NCBI GenBank assembly: GCA_023461435.1
Contig: JAEYLC010000016.1
Location: 1 to 60,305 of the forward strand
Origin: Bacillota bacterium
GTDB lineage: Bacteria; Bacillota; Clostridia; Christensenellales; SZUA-584
Length of the DNA stretch: 60,305 nucleotides
Direction: 5' to 3'
The number at the start of each line of letters is the position of its first letter. Position 1 is the stretch's first letter. The translations under genes were made by a program, and so were the position numbers. Below the pieces are notes generated by a model that had not been told where the DNA came from, made no database searches, and worked only from the letters and a program-made list of their open reading frames with translations. Below are positions 51,777 through 60,108 of the stretch, piece by piece.

Positions 51777-52115
51777 ATGTCTGTAATGAATTTTTCCAAA
51801 AGCGCCCTTAAAAACCTTGGGCATAAGCCGGCCACACAGATGTATCCGTTTAAGAAGCGCGTGTTTTTCGACCGCACGCGCGGCCATATTGAGATCCGCA
51901 TCGCCGACTGCATTTACTGCGGCATCTGCCAGAAGCGCTGCCCCACGGGCAGCATCCGCGTAACAAAAGCGGATAAGCATTGGGAGATCGAGCGTATGAA
52001 GTGCATACAGTGCAACTCATGTGTGGAGAACTGTCCGAAGAAGTGCCTCGAAATGAAAAACGAATATACCACGCCCGGCGTGGAGAAGCAGACGGACGAA
52101 TTCACCGGTGCATGA
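51777..52115 (+). CDS. echF: Ech-type hydrogenase subunit F (two-cluster ferredoxin)
   Basis: A 112-residue ferredoxin-type protein with two [4Fe-4S] motifs, CIYCGICQKRCP and CIQCNSCVENCP. These transfer electrons from soluble ferredoxin to the small subunit. It is homologous to NuoI and completes the six-subunit set. The end overlaps the GTG start of hypA by eight bases, so subunit and maturation genes are one transcription unit. Confidence 0.95.
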   Translation: MSVMNFSKSALKNLGHKPATQMYPFKKRVFFDRTRGHIEIRIADCIYCGICQKRCPTGSIRVTKADKHWEIERMKCIQCNSCVENCPKKCLEMKNEYTTPGVEKQTDEFTGA

Positions 52116-52485
52116 GTATCCGATCACGCTGGAGATCATCCGAATCGCGGAAGAAACCGCAAGGGAGAAAAAAGCAGAGCGCGTTACCAAGATCGCGCTG
52201 GTAATCGGCGACCTGTCGGGCTATGTGGGCGAGAGCGTGCACATGTATTTCGATGAGATATCCAAAGGCACCGCCTGCGAGGGCTGCGCGCTTGAAATCA
52301 CGCGTGTGCGCCCTAAGGTGAAATGTACGGCCTGCGGCGAGGTGTTTGAGAGAAAGCCTTTCTCGTTTGAATGCCCCGTGTGCAAAGGGCAGGCGGGCCC
52401 CACGAAGATCGGAACGGAATTTTATATCGACCATATCGAAGTGAGCCGGAAAAAAGGAGAGAATGATGGAAACGGAACGGATTGA
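52108..52485 (+). CDS. hypA: Hydrogenase nickel-insertion protein HypA
   Basis: A 125-residue HypA. The chain must begin M-H-E, since His2 is a nickel ligand; this fixes the start at GTG 52108 (GTG CAT GAG), overlapping echF. The structural zinc site has two CxxC pairs, CTACG and CPVCK, separated by about 15 residues. It loads nickel into the large subunit together with HypB. The 3' end overlaps hypB by about 20 bases. Confidence 0.95.
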   Translation: MHEYPITLEIIRIAEETAREKKAERVTKIALVIGDLSGYVGESVHMYFDEISKGTACEGCALEITRVRPKVKCTACGEVFERKPFSFECPVCKGQAGPTKIGTEFYIDHIEVSRKKGENDGNGTD

Positions 52486-53125
52486 CGTCAAGCAATCCAT
52501 ATATGATAAAAACGACCAAATCGCGAGTGAAGTGAACCGTGGCATGTCGGCGAGCGGCACACTGCTCATCAATGTGATGGGCGCGCCCGGCGCGGGCAAG
52601 ACCTCGGTGATCCGCCGCGTGGTGGAAGGGCTGGAGCTGCCCGCCGCAGTGATCGAGGGCGACATCGAATCGGACATCGACACCAAGGCGCTGGAGGCCA
52701 TCGGCATCAGCACGTACCAGATCAACACGCACGGCGCGTGCCATCTGGACGCCCCCACCATTCAAGCGGCGGTCAGCGAATTTGCAGTGCCGGCGGACGG
52801 CGTGGTGTTCATTGAAAACATCGGCAATCTCGTATGCCCGGCGGAGTTCACCATCGGCGAGCATTTCAAGATGCTGATCGTGACCGCGACGGACGGCAGC
52901 GATAAACCGTACAAATACCCGCTGGCGTTCGAGAAGGCGGACATCATCGTGTTCAATAAGGCGGACCTCCTGCCGTATGTGGACTTCGACGAGGACTTTT
53001 TCATGGCAGGCGTTCGGGCGCTGAATCCAGACGTGCCTGTGATGAAGGTATCCGCCCGGACCGGCGAGGGCGTGAACGGTATCATACAATGGCTGCAAGA
53101 GAAAAAAAAGAGCCTCGGGGCTTGA
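52466..53125 (+). CDS. hypB: Hydrogenase nickel-insertion GTPase HypB
   Basis: A 219-residue GTPase of the SIMIBI class. Walker A is GAPGAGKTSV, the metal-switch region has VIEGDIESDIDT and the cysteine/histidine pair in THGACHLD, and the base-recognition motif is FNKADLL. It lacks the histidine-rich nickel store of some HypB proteins. Two adjacent ATGs occur; 52466 has six bases to AAGGAG and 52463 only three, so I prefer 52466. It supplies energy for nickel insertion with HypA. Confidence 0.95.
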   Translation: METERIDVKQSIYDKNDQIASEVNRGMSASGTLLINVMGAPGAGKTSVIRRVVEGLELPAAVIEGDIESDIDTKALEAIGISTYQINTHGACHLDAPTIQAAVSEFAVPADGVVFIENIGNLVCPAEFTIGEHFKMLIVTATDGSDKPYKYPLAFEKADIIVFNKADLLPYVDFDEDFFMAGVRALNPDVPVMKVSARTGEGVNGIIQWLQEKKKSLGA

Positions 53126-55365
53126 AGATCAGATTATACGGAATCGTTCAAGGGGTGGGTTTCCGCCCCTTTGTGGTTAAGCTGGCTTTTTTACTGGGTG
53201 TGACGGGCACGGTCAGAAACAGCGGCGGGCTCGTGGATATCACGGCCTGCGGCACAGCGCAGCAGCTCGATGAGTTTTTGGAAAGGCTGCTGACCGAAAA
53301 ACCGGCCAACGCGCTGATCGTGCATCACGAGACAGAAGACATTGCGTACACAGGGTATGATTCTTTTACAATATTGCCAAGCGGCGAAGCTGAGGGCCCG
53401 GTGTTCGTCTCGCCCGACCTTTGCGTCTGCGAGGCGTGCCTTAAAGAGCTGGCGGACGAACAGGACGAACGGTTTGCGCATCCGTTTATCAGCTGTATGG
53501 CGTGCGGCCCGCGCTACAGCATCATCGAGGACGCGCCATACGACCGGCATACCACGACGATGCGTGATTTCGAACTGTGTGAGGACTGCGCCGAACAGTA
53601 CGGGAAGCGGGAAGACAGGCGCTATCACGCGCAGACCATCTCCTGCCACCGCTGCGGCCCTTACCTGATATATCGGGGTGCGGACGGTGAAACCACGCAT
53701 GAGGCCGCGTTCGCGGATGCGGTGCGCGCGCTGCGCGCGGGCGGCGTGGTGGCGGTAAAGGGCATCGGCGGTTACCACCTGTGCTGCAACCCGTTCAATC
53801 AGAACGCGGTGCTGCGGCTACGTGAGCTCAAGCGCCGCGAATTGAAGCCGTTCGCGGTGATGTTCCCCGATATGGACGCCATCCGCGAATATGCCCATGT
53901 GCTGCCGCAGGAGGAAGCGCTGCTGTCCTCCCCCGCGCGGCCCATCGTGCTGCTCAAGCAGAAGGTCAATAACCTCGCGCCCGAGGTGTGCGGCGACAGC
54001 CGTCTGCTGGGCGCGTTGCTGCCATATACGCCGCTTCAGGTGATGCTGATGCGCTCTGTCGGCCCGCTCGTGACGACGAGCGCGAACGTGTCGGAAGAGC
54101 CTATCGTGAAGGATGACACATCGATGCTGGTTTGGCCCGGCCTTGACGGCGTGCTTTACAGCGCGCGGCGCATCGCCGCGCGAGCGGACGATTCGGTAGC
54201 CAAGGTGTCAGACGGACGGACACAGATGATCCGGCGGTCACGCGGATACGCGCCGCTGCCGGTGATACTGCGCGGCAAGCCCCAAGGCGCGGTGTTCGCG
54301 GCGGGCGGGCAGCTCAAATCGACCTTCTGTCTCGCGTCCGATCGTTTCGCGTATGTGGGGCCGCACATCGGCGACCTCGATAACGACGGCTGCATGACCG
54401 CATACCGCGAAAGCCTGGAACGGCTGCAAAAGCTGCTGCGCATCAGCCCCGAGCTGGCCGTGTGCGACATGCACCCCGGCTACGCCTCCACCGTCATGGC
54501 GGAGGAGACGGGGCTGCCGCTGCTGCGTGTGCAACACCATCACGCGCATATCGCGTCTGTGATGGCGGAGCATGGGCTTGAGGAGCCGGTGATCGGCGTC
54601 GCGTTCGACGGCACCGGATGGGGCTGTGACACTGCCGTATGGGGCGGCGAGTTTCTTGTGTGCCGCGGCAACCGCTTCGAGCGGGCGGGGCACATCAAGT
54701 CCGTCCGTTTTTTGGGCGGCGACGAGGGCATGAAGGACGCGGTCAAAAGCGCGATGTGCTATCTGCACGACGCGGGGCTCGACGCGCATATTTGCGATGA
54801 CCGCTGGCCGCTGATACGGGCGGCGCTGGACAGCGGCGTGAACACGCACGGCAACTCGGGGCTGGGCCGCCTTTTCGACGCGGCAAGCGCGGTGCTCGGC
54901 ATCTGCGCGTATAACCGCTACGAGGGCGAGTGCGCGATTAAGCTTGAGAATCTGGCGTCGGAGGCGCTGGAACGGGGTACAGCGCCGGTGCCCATGGCGT
55001 TTGAGGTTTCAGATCAAAATGGTATACTGGTGGCGGATGCCGCGCCCGTGATATCGGTGTTGGCGCAAAGCGGCGGTCAAAGCCGGGAAGCGCTGGCGCT
55101 GGGGTTCCACCGGGCGGTGGCGGATATGGCCGTCGATATCTGTGTCCGGCTGCGCGAACAGACCGGCATCAGCACGGCGGCTCTCTCCGGCGGCGTTTTC
55201 CAGAACGCCGTGCTGCTTAAAGATATGATGGACAAGCTTGCGGCGAAAGACTTCGCCGTCTATATCAACGGGGAGGTGCCGCCGAACGACGGGGGTATCA
55301 GCCTGGGGCAGGCGCAGATCGGCCTCTGGCACTTAAACGGAAAGGAATACAGGCCATGTGTATAG
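53089..55365 (+). CDS. hypF: Carbamoyltransferase HypF
   Basis: A 758-residue enzyme that makes the cyanide ligands' precursor from carbamoyl phosphate. Domains in order: acylphosphatase (RLYGIVQGVGFRPFVVKL), two zinc-finger pairs (CVCEACLKEL ... CMACGPRYS and CEDCAEQYG ... CHRCGPY), a YrdC-like nucleotide domain (about 205-390) and a Kae1-like C-terminal domain with the metal histidines in VQHHHAHIASVMAEHG. The start is uncertain: ATG 53089 overlaps hypB by 37 bases, while TTG 53122 overlaps its stop by four (TTGA) and begins right before the acylphosphatase motif. It hands carbamoyl groups to HypE. Confidence 0.94.
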   Translation: MAAREKKEPRGLKIRLYGIVQGVGFRPFVVKLAFLLGVTGTVRNSGGLVDITACGTAQQLDEFLERLLTEKPANALIVHHETEDIAYTGYDSFTILPSGEAEGPVFVSPDLCVCEACLKELADEQDERFAHPFISCMACGPRYSIIEDAPYDRHTTTMRDFELCEDCAEQYGKREDRRYHAQTISCHRCGPYLIYRGADGETTHEAAFADAVRALRAGGVVAVKGIGGYHLCCNPFNQNAVLRLRELKRRELKPFAVMFPDMDAIREYAHVLPQEEALLSSPARPIVLLKQKVNNLAPEVCGDSRLLGALLPYTPLQVMLMRSVGPLVTTSANVSEEPIVKDDTSMLVWPGLDGVLYSARRIAARADDSVAKVSDGRTQMIRRSRGYAPLPVILRGKPQGAVFAAGGQLKSTFCLASDRFAYVGPHIGDLDNDGCMTAYRESLERLQKLLRISPELAVCDMHPGYASTVMAEETGLPLLRVQHHHAHIASVMAEHGLEEPVIGVAFDGTGWGCDTAVWGGEFLVCRGNRFERAGHIKSVRFLGGDEGMKDAVKSAMCYLHDAGLDAHICDDRWPLIRAALDSGVNTHGNSGLGRLFDAASAVLGICAYNRYEGECAIKLENLASEALERGTAPVPMAFEVSDQNGILVADAAPVISVLAQSGGQSREALALGFHRAVADMAVDICVRLREQTGISTAALSGGVFQNAVLLKDMMDKLAAKDFAVYINGEVPPNDGGISLGQAQIGLWHLNGKEYRPCV

Positions 55366-55583
55366 CGGTGCCCGGCAAGGTCTTGTCCATCGCGGACGGC
55401 CGAGCCAAGGTGGATTTTTCGGGCAACATCGTGGAGGCGGACGTGCGGCTGGTGGACGCCAAAGTGGGCGACTATGTGCTCGTGCACGCGGGCTGCGCCA
55501 TCGAGATAATGAAACCGTCGCAGGCGGACGACCTTGCCGCGCTGCTGAAAGAGATCGAGGCGCTGGCGGATGAACGACATTAA
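55356..55583 (+). CDS. hypC: Hydrogenase assembly chaperone HypC
   Basis: A 75-residue chaperone beginning MCIAVPGKV. The Cys2 is the residue that carries the Fe(CN)2CO unit with HypD and binds the immature large subunit. The middle part VDFSGNIVEADVRLVDAKVGDYVLVHAGCAIE is shown here only by its landmarks GDYVLVHAG and A-I-E. It overlaps hypF by 10 bases and hypD by 14. Its size and motif are standard. Confidence 0.96.
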   Translation: MCIAVPGKVLSIADGRAKVDFSGNIVEADVRLVDAKVGDYVLVHAGCAIEIMKPSQADDLAALLKEIEALADERH

Positions 55584-56610
55584 ACGTATGCGGGAATACC
55601 TGCAGAGCTGCGGCGGCAGACCGGTGCGCATCATGGAGGTGTGCGGCACGCATACCGCTGCGGCGGCCAAGGCCGGGCTGCGATCGCTGCTGCCCGCCAA
55701 CATTAAGCTGATATCCGGGCCGGGCTGCCCCGTCTGCCTCGCGGCGTCGGCATATATTGACGCCCTGTGCGCACTCGCGGCGGACGGCTGCATGATCGCG
55801 TCGTTCGGCGACCTGCTGCGCGTTCGGGGAAAGAACGGGAGCCTGCTGGACATGAAGGCACGCGGCGCGCGGGTGGAAATGGTGTACTCACCCTTGGACG
55901 CGCTGAAGCTGGCACAAGCCCATCCCGAAAGCACCGTGGTGATGGCTGCGGTCGGGTTCGAGACCACGGCTCCGGCTTACGCGCTGGCGCTGGAGACCGC
56001 AGTGACGGAAGGGCTCCCTAACTTTAAGCTGCTGACCGCGCTCAAACGGCTGATTCCCGCAATGGAGGCGCTGTGCGCGGACGAGGGTGTGGATGCATTT
56101 ATCACGCCGGGGCATGTGGCCGCGGTCATCGGCAGCGACGTGTTCATACCGCTGGCGCAGCGGTTTCAGAAGCCGATGGTGGTGGCGGGGTTTGACGCAG
56201 AGGACATGCTCGCGGCAATCTGCCTGCTGCATTCGAAGCTGGGTACGGGTTACACGGCGAATCTGTACGGCGAGGTCGTGCGTCCGCAGGGCAACGCGAA
56301 GGCGCTCGCCATACTGGACAAATATTTTGAACCGGGTGAAGCCTATTGGCGCGGCCTTTCGGTGATACCTGATTCGGGGTTTTATTTGAAGAAAGAATAT
56401 GCGGCGTTCGACGCCGGAAGCCGCGGCTTGCTGGACAGCGCGGCGGACAGCGGCGGCTGCCGCTGCGGCGAGGTGCTGACGGGCAGGATCGATCCTGCGG
56501 AATGTCCGCTGTTTGGCAATGAATGCACGCCCGCAAATGCGTTTGGGCCGTGCATGGTGTCTGCCGAAGGCGCTTGCGGCATCCGTTACACCGGGGAGGG
56601 CTGGGAATGA
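55570..56610 (+). CDS. hypD: Hydrogenase assembly iron-sulphur protein HypD
   Basis: A 346-residue HypD, the scaffold on which the Fe(CN)2CO group forms. Conserved blocks: MEVCGTHT with the key cysteine near residue 25, GPGCPVCLA, FGDLLRVRG, VGFETTAPAYA, TPGHVAAVIG, and the C-terminal [4Fe-4S] cysteines in CRCGEVLTG, ECPLFGNEC and GPCMVS. It follows hypC with an overlap of 14 bases and overlaps hypE by four. Confidence 0.96.
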   Translation: MNDIKRMREYLQSCGGRPVRIMEVCGTHTAAAAKAGLRSLLPANIKLISGPGCPVCLAASAYIDALCALAADGCMIASFGDLLRVRGKNGSLLDMKARGARVEMVYSPLDALKLAQAHPESTVVMAAVGFETTAPAYALALETAVTEGLPNFKLLTALKRLIPAMEALCADEGVDAFITPGHVAAVIGSDVFIPLAQRFQKPMVVAGFDAEDMLAAICLLHSKLGTGYTANLYGEVVRPQGNAKALAILDKYFEPGEAYWRGLSVIPDSGFYLKKEYAAFDAGSRGLLDSAADSGGCRCGEVLTGRIDPAECPLFGNECTPANAFGPCMVSAEGACGIRYTGEGWE

Positions 56611-57584
56611 TCAGAATGGCGCACGGCAGCGGCGGCAAAGAGACGGAAGAGCTGGTGAAAACCGTGTTTTTAAAGCACTTTCATAGCGACGCGCTCGGAC
56701 GGCTCGAGGACGCGGCGGTGCTGGAGCTGTCCGGCAAAGCTGCGTTTACCACTGACTCGTTTGTGGTGACCCCGCTCTTCTTCAAGGGCGGCGACATCGG
56801 GCGGCTGGCGGTATGCGGTACAGTGAACGACCTGCTGATGATGGGCGCGCAGCCGCGTTACCTTTCCGCGGGGTTCATCATCGAGGAAGGACTGGCTTTA
56901 GAGACATTGGACGCGGTGGCAGGATCGATGGCACGGACGGCAGAGGAAGCGGGCGTATCCATTGTGGCGGGCGATACCAAGGTGATCGAAGGGCATGGCG
57001 GCCTTTATATCAATACCGCGGGGCTTGGCGCCATTCCGGACGGACGCGATTTCGGCGCTGCGCAGTGCGCGGCGGGCGACGCGATACTGGTATCCGGCCA
57101 CCTCGGAGACCACCACGCCTGCATATTGAGCGCGCGCATGAAAATTGAGAACGGTATCGAATCGGACGCGGCGCCGCTCTGCGCGCCGGTAAAAGCGCTG
57201 CTGAACAGCGGCGCACAGGTGAAGGCGATGCGCGACGTGACGCGCGGCGGACTCGCGACGATATTGAACGAGCTGTGCGCGGCATCGGGCACAGGCGCGG
57301 AGCTCGAAGAGGCGGCGCTGCCCGTATCGGCACAAACGGCGGCTTTCTGCGAGATACTCGGTCTGGACCCGCTGTATATGGGCAACGAGGGCAAGTTCGC
57401 AGTGGTGGTGAAGGACGAAGACGCCCAAAAAGCGCTGGACGCGCTGAGGAGCACGCCGGAAGGGCGCCATGCGGCGGTCATCGGGCGTATCGTGAAAGCA
57501 CAAGGCATCACGCTCGAAACAAAACTGGGCGGACGGCGCAGACTGGGCGTGCTGGCGGGCGAGGGCCTGCCGCGCATCTGCTGA
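56607..57584 (+). CDS. hypE: Hydrogenase assembly thiocarboxamide dehydratase HypE
   Basis: A 325-residue PurM/ThiL-like enzyme that dehydrates a thiocarboxamide on its own last cysteine to a thiocyanate, the source of CN for the active site. The start block is MIRMAHGSGGKETEELV, the ATP part has LEDAAVLEL and FTTDSFVV, and AGDTKVIEG is present. The chain ends in PRIC, the C-terminal cysteine the reaction requires. ATG 56607 overlaps the hypD stop by four bases. It is the last of six hyp genes in the operon. Confidence 0.97.
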   Translation: MIRMAHGSGGKETEELVKTVFLKHFHSDALGRLEDAAVLELSGKAAFTTDSFVVTPLFFKGGDIGRLAVCGTVNDLLMMGAQPRYLSAGFIIEEGLALETLDAVAGSMARTAEEAGVSIVAGDTKVIEGHGGLYINTAGLGAIPDGRDFGAAQCAAGDAILVSGHLGDHHACILSARMKIENGIESDAAPLCAPVKALLNSGAQVKAMRDVTRGGLATILNELCAASGTGAELEEAALPVSAQTAAFCEILGLDPLYMGNEGKFAVVVKDEDAQKALDALRSTPEGRHAAVIGRIVKAQGITLETKLGGRRRLGVLAGEGLPRIC

Positions 57585-57622
57585 AAGTCTATATCTGAGT
57601 ACAAAAACAAATGGAGATACAA

Positions 57623-58234
57623 ATGACGTCAAATTTCAACGCGGCAAATACTGAGCCGCATGGTGTGAAAGTCTATTTCGATGGCCAGGCTGGTCACTGG
57701 GATGCCCGCTCGCATCACGAGCCGGGCAAGCTGCGCCGGATTATCCGTGCGTGCGACCTGCACGCGGGGCAACGGGTGCTCGATGTGGCTTGCGGAACGG
57801 GAATTCTTTTCCCCTGGCTGCTCGCGCACGATCCGTCTTTGTTGATGGGTATTGATCTGTCGGAGCGGATGACGGAAATCGCCCGCCGAAAGTACAGGGA
57901 TAAGCGCCTGAGAATTGTGACCGCGGATTATTATCAGCTGGAAGCAGGCGCTTTCGACCGTATCATTATATACAATGCGTATCCTCATTTTTTTGATAAG
58001 GAGCGTTTTGCACAAAAGACAAGAGACCTGCTCGCCCCCGGCGGCCGGTTCGTATTGGCGCATAACAAGGGGCGGGAAAGCCTGAACGCCATGCATGAGG
58101 CGCGTGGCGTGTGCTTATACAGCGTGCCTTTGATGCCTGCCAGTGAAGAATGTCATTGGTTTGAACCGTATTTTGAAATCGACAGCTGCGTAGATACCAA
58201 TGATATATATATTCTATCCGGGGTAATGGTTTGA
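57623..58234 (+). CDS. Class I SAM-dependent methyltransferase
   Basis: A 203-residue Rossmann-fold methyltransferase. Motif I is VLDVACGTGILFPWL, the acidic end of strand 2 is MGIDLS, motif III is around DRIIIYNAYPHF and the post-motif is LLAPGGRFVLAH. The substrate is unknown; the N-terminus VKVYFDGQAGHWDAR is of the small-molecule/ubiquinone-type group. ATG 57623 has GGAG seven bases before it, whereas the ATG at 57611 contains that site in its own codons. It lies 38 bases after hypE and may be co-transcribed, but no link to hydrogenase maturation is known. Confidence 0.87.
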   Translation: MTSNFNAANTEPHGVKVYFDGQAGHWDARSHHEPGKLRRIIRACDLHAGQRVLDVACGTGILFPWLLAHDPSLLMGIDLSERMTEIARRKYRDKRLRIVTADYYQLEAGAFDRIIIYNAYPHFFDKERFAQKTRDLLAPGGRFVLAHNKGRESLNAMHEARGVCLYSVPLMPASEECHWFEPYFEIDSCVDTNDIYILSGVMV

Positions 58235-58502
58235 GGGACAAATATTATCTCTCGGGCGACATGACTTAGATCAGGATATAACAGCAATAACCTTGCACCC
58301 TTAATATATTGCTTAAGTACAGCATTATTGCGACGCTTCAATCTGACGTGTCTCTAACAAAGTCGCTTCCGCCTCACCGCACTTGTCAAACAGTCGAGGC
58401 TTGCGGACTCCGCTTCCCCTTACCAAAGTCAAGCGTCACCAAATATTTACCGATTCCTAAATTTTCACATATATATGCCTATTTGGATTTTCCCTTTTCT
58501 TT

Positions 58503-59047
58503 TCAGCCAGTCATCATAAAATCTGCCCATTCATACGAATAGTCTTTATAATGCTCCCGCCAATAATATATTCGTTCAATATATTGTAGCTTACGCTTCT
58601 CGACAATCCTTTCACATTCGGGCACACCATATTTCCTAATGAGAGCAGTTAAATCATAGATTGGAAATCCGATGGCATGTCCATTTGCATGAACCACGCC
58701 GCAAGCTTGCCCAATGGCATGGCACAAGGCTATATCTTCAAGAGAGTCAATTTCCTTTGCCACTGCGTGAGCCTGCAAAATCGCGCGCTTAGCCACGGGC
58801 ATTTTCACTTTACCGGCAGCCCAAGCTTTTGATGTCAGCACGGCAGCTTCAAGTCGCTTTTCGTTCGGATAACGTTCAAACATCTTTTTAACAGTTTCAT
58901 CGGCAAATTCAAATGCCCACAAGACCATTGTCCGATGATTTTGTTCCCCAATCAATTCTATTAAATCGGCTAAAAATTCGCTGTTTTAGCAAAAAGAACC
59001 TGATTTTTTCTGTTAATTCTATTTTGTACTTCGTTAAGCCAATTCAT
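58503..59047 (-). pseudogene. Imm5-like immunity protein gene broken by a frameshift
   Basis: ATG 59047 follows AAAGGAAG and reads MNWLNEVQNRINRKNQVLFA, then KTANF and a stop at 58970. In another frame the protein continues LADLIELIGEQNHRTMVLWA and on to 58503, with blocks LEAAVLTSKAWAAGKV, KRAILQAHAVAKEI and ACGVVHANGHAIGFPIYD typical of the Imm-5-like immunity family (name from memory). Adding one base in the run of five A/T at 58972-58976 restores one frame of about 181 codons. A homopolymer sequencing error or a real mutation are both possible. No toxin gene is in view next to it. Confidence 0.75.
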
Positions 59048-59192
59048 ATTTCTTCCTTTGACAGTTCGATTATCTTCCAATAATGTTCTTATGTATTCTA
59101 ACATATTTTTTAGTAAAAGGCCATTATACGTATGGATGGAGCCCTTTGTCAAAAAGACAATGATGGTAACGATATATAGCGTCTTTTATATT

Positions 59193-59220
59193 AAAAAACA
59201 CTATATCTTGTGATATAGTG
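59193..59220 (-). terminator. Terminator of the tmRNA gene
   Basis: Perfect 9-bp arms cactatatc (59199-59207) and gatatagtg (59212-59220) with a four-base loop; six T residues follow on the minus strand (59198-59193). It begins 10 bases after the tmRNA 3' end. Confidence 0.92.
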
Positions 59221-59229
59221 CTTAAAAAT

Positions 59230-59591
59230 TGGTGGAGGCGAGGGGAGTCGAACCCCTGTCCGAAAGTTCCAAAACCAGACTTTCTCCGGGTGCAGCACAA
59301 GGTTTAAGATTTCCCGCTATGCCTGCCCCCCTGTGCAGGGCAAGCGAGCGGTAGCTTCATGATCCTCTCCCTCGCTCAAAGCTTTGCGAGGGCGGTTCCC
59401 CTAGTTAATGATACCCTGGCCCCGGCGATTAGGGTGCCACCGGCAGGGCATTACACTGCCTTAGGCAGCGTAAGCTAGTTCAGTTTTATCTGCAACTAAA
59501 TTTAGGTTCCGGCTTTTTAACGCAGCACTCCGGGACTGCGACCCGCTTATCCGATTCCGACAAACCCCCGTCGAAAGCCAAATACGCCCCC
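59230..59591 (-). ncRNA. ssrA: Transfer-messenger RNA (tmRNA)
   Basis: A 362-base tmRNA. The 5' end GGGGGCG (59591 downward) pairs with CGCCTCC before the encoded ACCA end at 59230. The T-arm GGGGTTCGACTCCCC is intact, and the 5' GGGGGC...TGGCTTTCGACGG region is the conserved D-like arm. The tag frame lies at 59493-59461 and encodes ADKTELAYAA followed by TAA, with GCA as resume codon; the AA end is the degradation signal. Together with SmpB, encoded next on the same strand, it rescues stalled ribosomes. A terminator follows directly. Confidence 0.97.
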
Positions 59592-59628
59592 ACGGTGAAG
59601 CTCTGTATAGAGCCCTTTTCTGCCGAAA

Positions 59629-60087
59629 TTATCTGGCCAGCTTTGTGGCCTGTTCCTTTTTCCTCTGCGCGTCACGCTCGGCGATGCTCTGCCGTTTGTC
59701 ATACAGCTTTTTACCGCGTGCCACGCCGATCTCGATTTTCACGAGGCCCTTTTTCAAATATATGCTCAAAGGCACCAGCGTGAGCCCCTTTTGCGTCACC
59801 GTGCTGTAGAGCTTGACGATCTCGCGCCTGTGCAGCAACAGCTTGCGGTCCCGCAACGGATCTTCGTTATAAAAGCTGCCCTTCTCATACGGGCTGATGT
59901 GCATGCCCTGTATGAGCGCCTGCCCGTCCTTGATACGCACAAACGCTTCCTTTATGTTCGCCTTGCCGCCGCGTATTGATTTAACTTCGCTGCCGACAAG
60001 CGCAATCCCTGCCTCGTACGTCTCTTCTATAAAATATTCATGATACGCTTTTTTATTCTTTGTTAATATCTTGACCCCGTCGCTCAC
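59629..60087 (-). CDS. smpB: SsrA-binding protein SmpB
   Basis: A 152-residue SmpB. Conserved blocks: ILTKNKKAYHEYFIEETYEAG, seen in part here as NKKAYHEYFI; GIALVGSEVKSIRGGKANIK; and LIQGMHISPYEKGSFYNEDP with the tail-like KKLYDKRQSIAERDAQRK. The start GTG 60087 follows GGAG nine bases upstream and gives the usual length; a TTG at 60102 is less likely. It binds the tRNA-like part of tmRNA and directs it to the ribosome. It lies 21 bases after rnr. Confidence 0.96.
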   Translation of the reverse strand: MSDGVKILTKNKKAYHEYFIEETYEAGIALVGSEVKSIRGGKANIKEAFVRIKDGQALIQGMHISPYEKGSFYNEDPLRDRKLLLHRREIVKLYSTVTQKGLTLVPLSIYLKKGLVKIEIGVARGKKLYDKRQSIAERDAQRKKEQATKLAR

Positions 60088-60108
60088 AAAACCACTCTCC
60101 AATTGCCT

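Noticed and set aside
47107..52115. Respiratory complex I (nuo) fragment
   Set aside because: The NuoD-like subunit retains all four nickel-binding cysteines and hyp genes follow, so the complex is a [NiFe]-hydrogenase.
58235..58502. Possible gene or RNA between the methyltransferase and the Imm5-like remnant
   Set aside because: No frame with a start and ribosome site and no stable stem with a T-run was seen.
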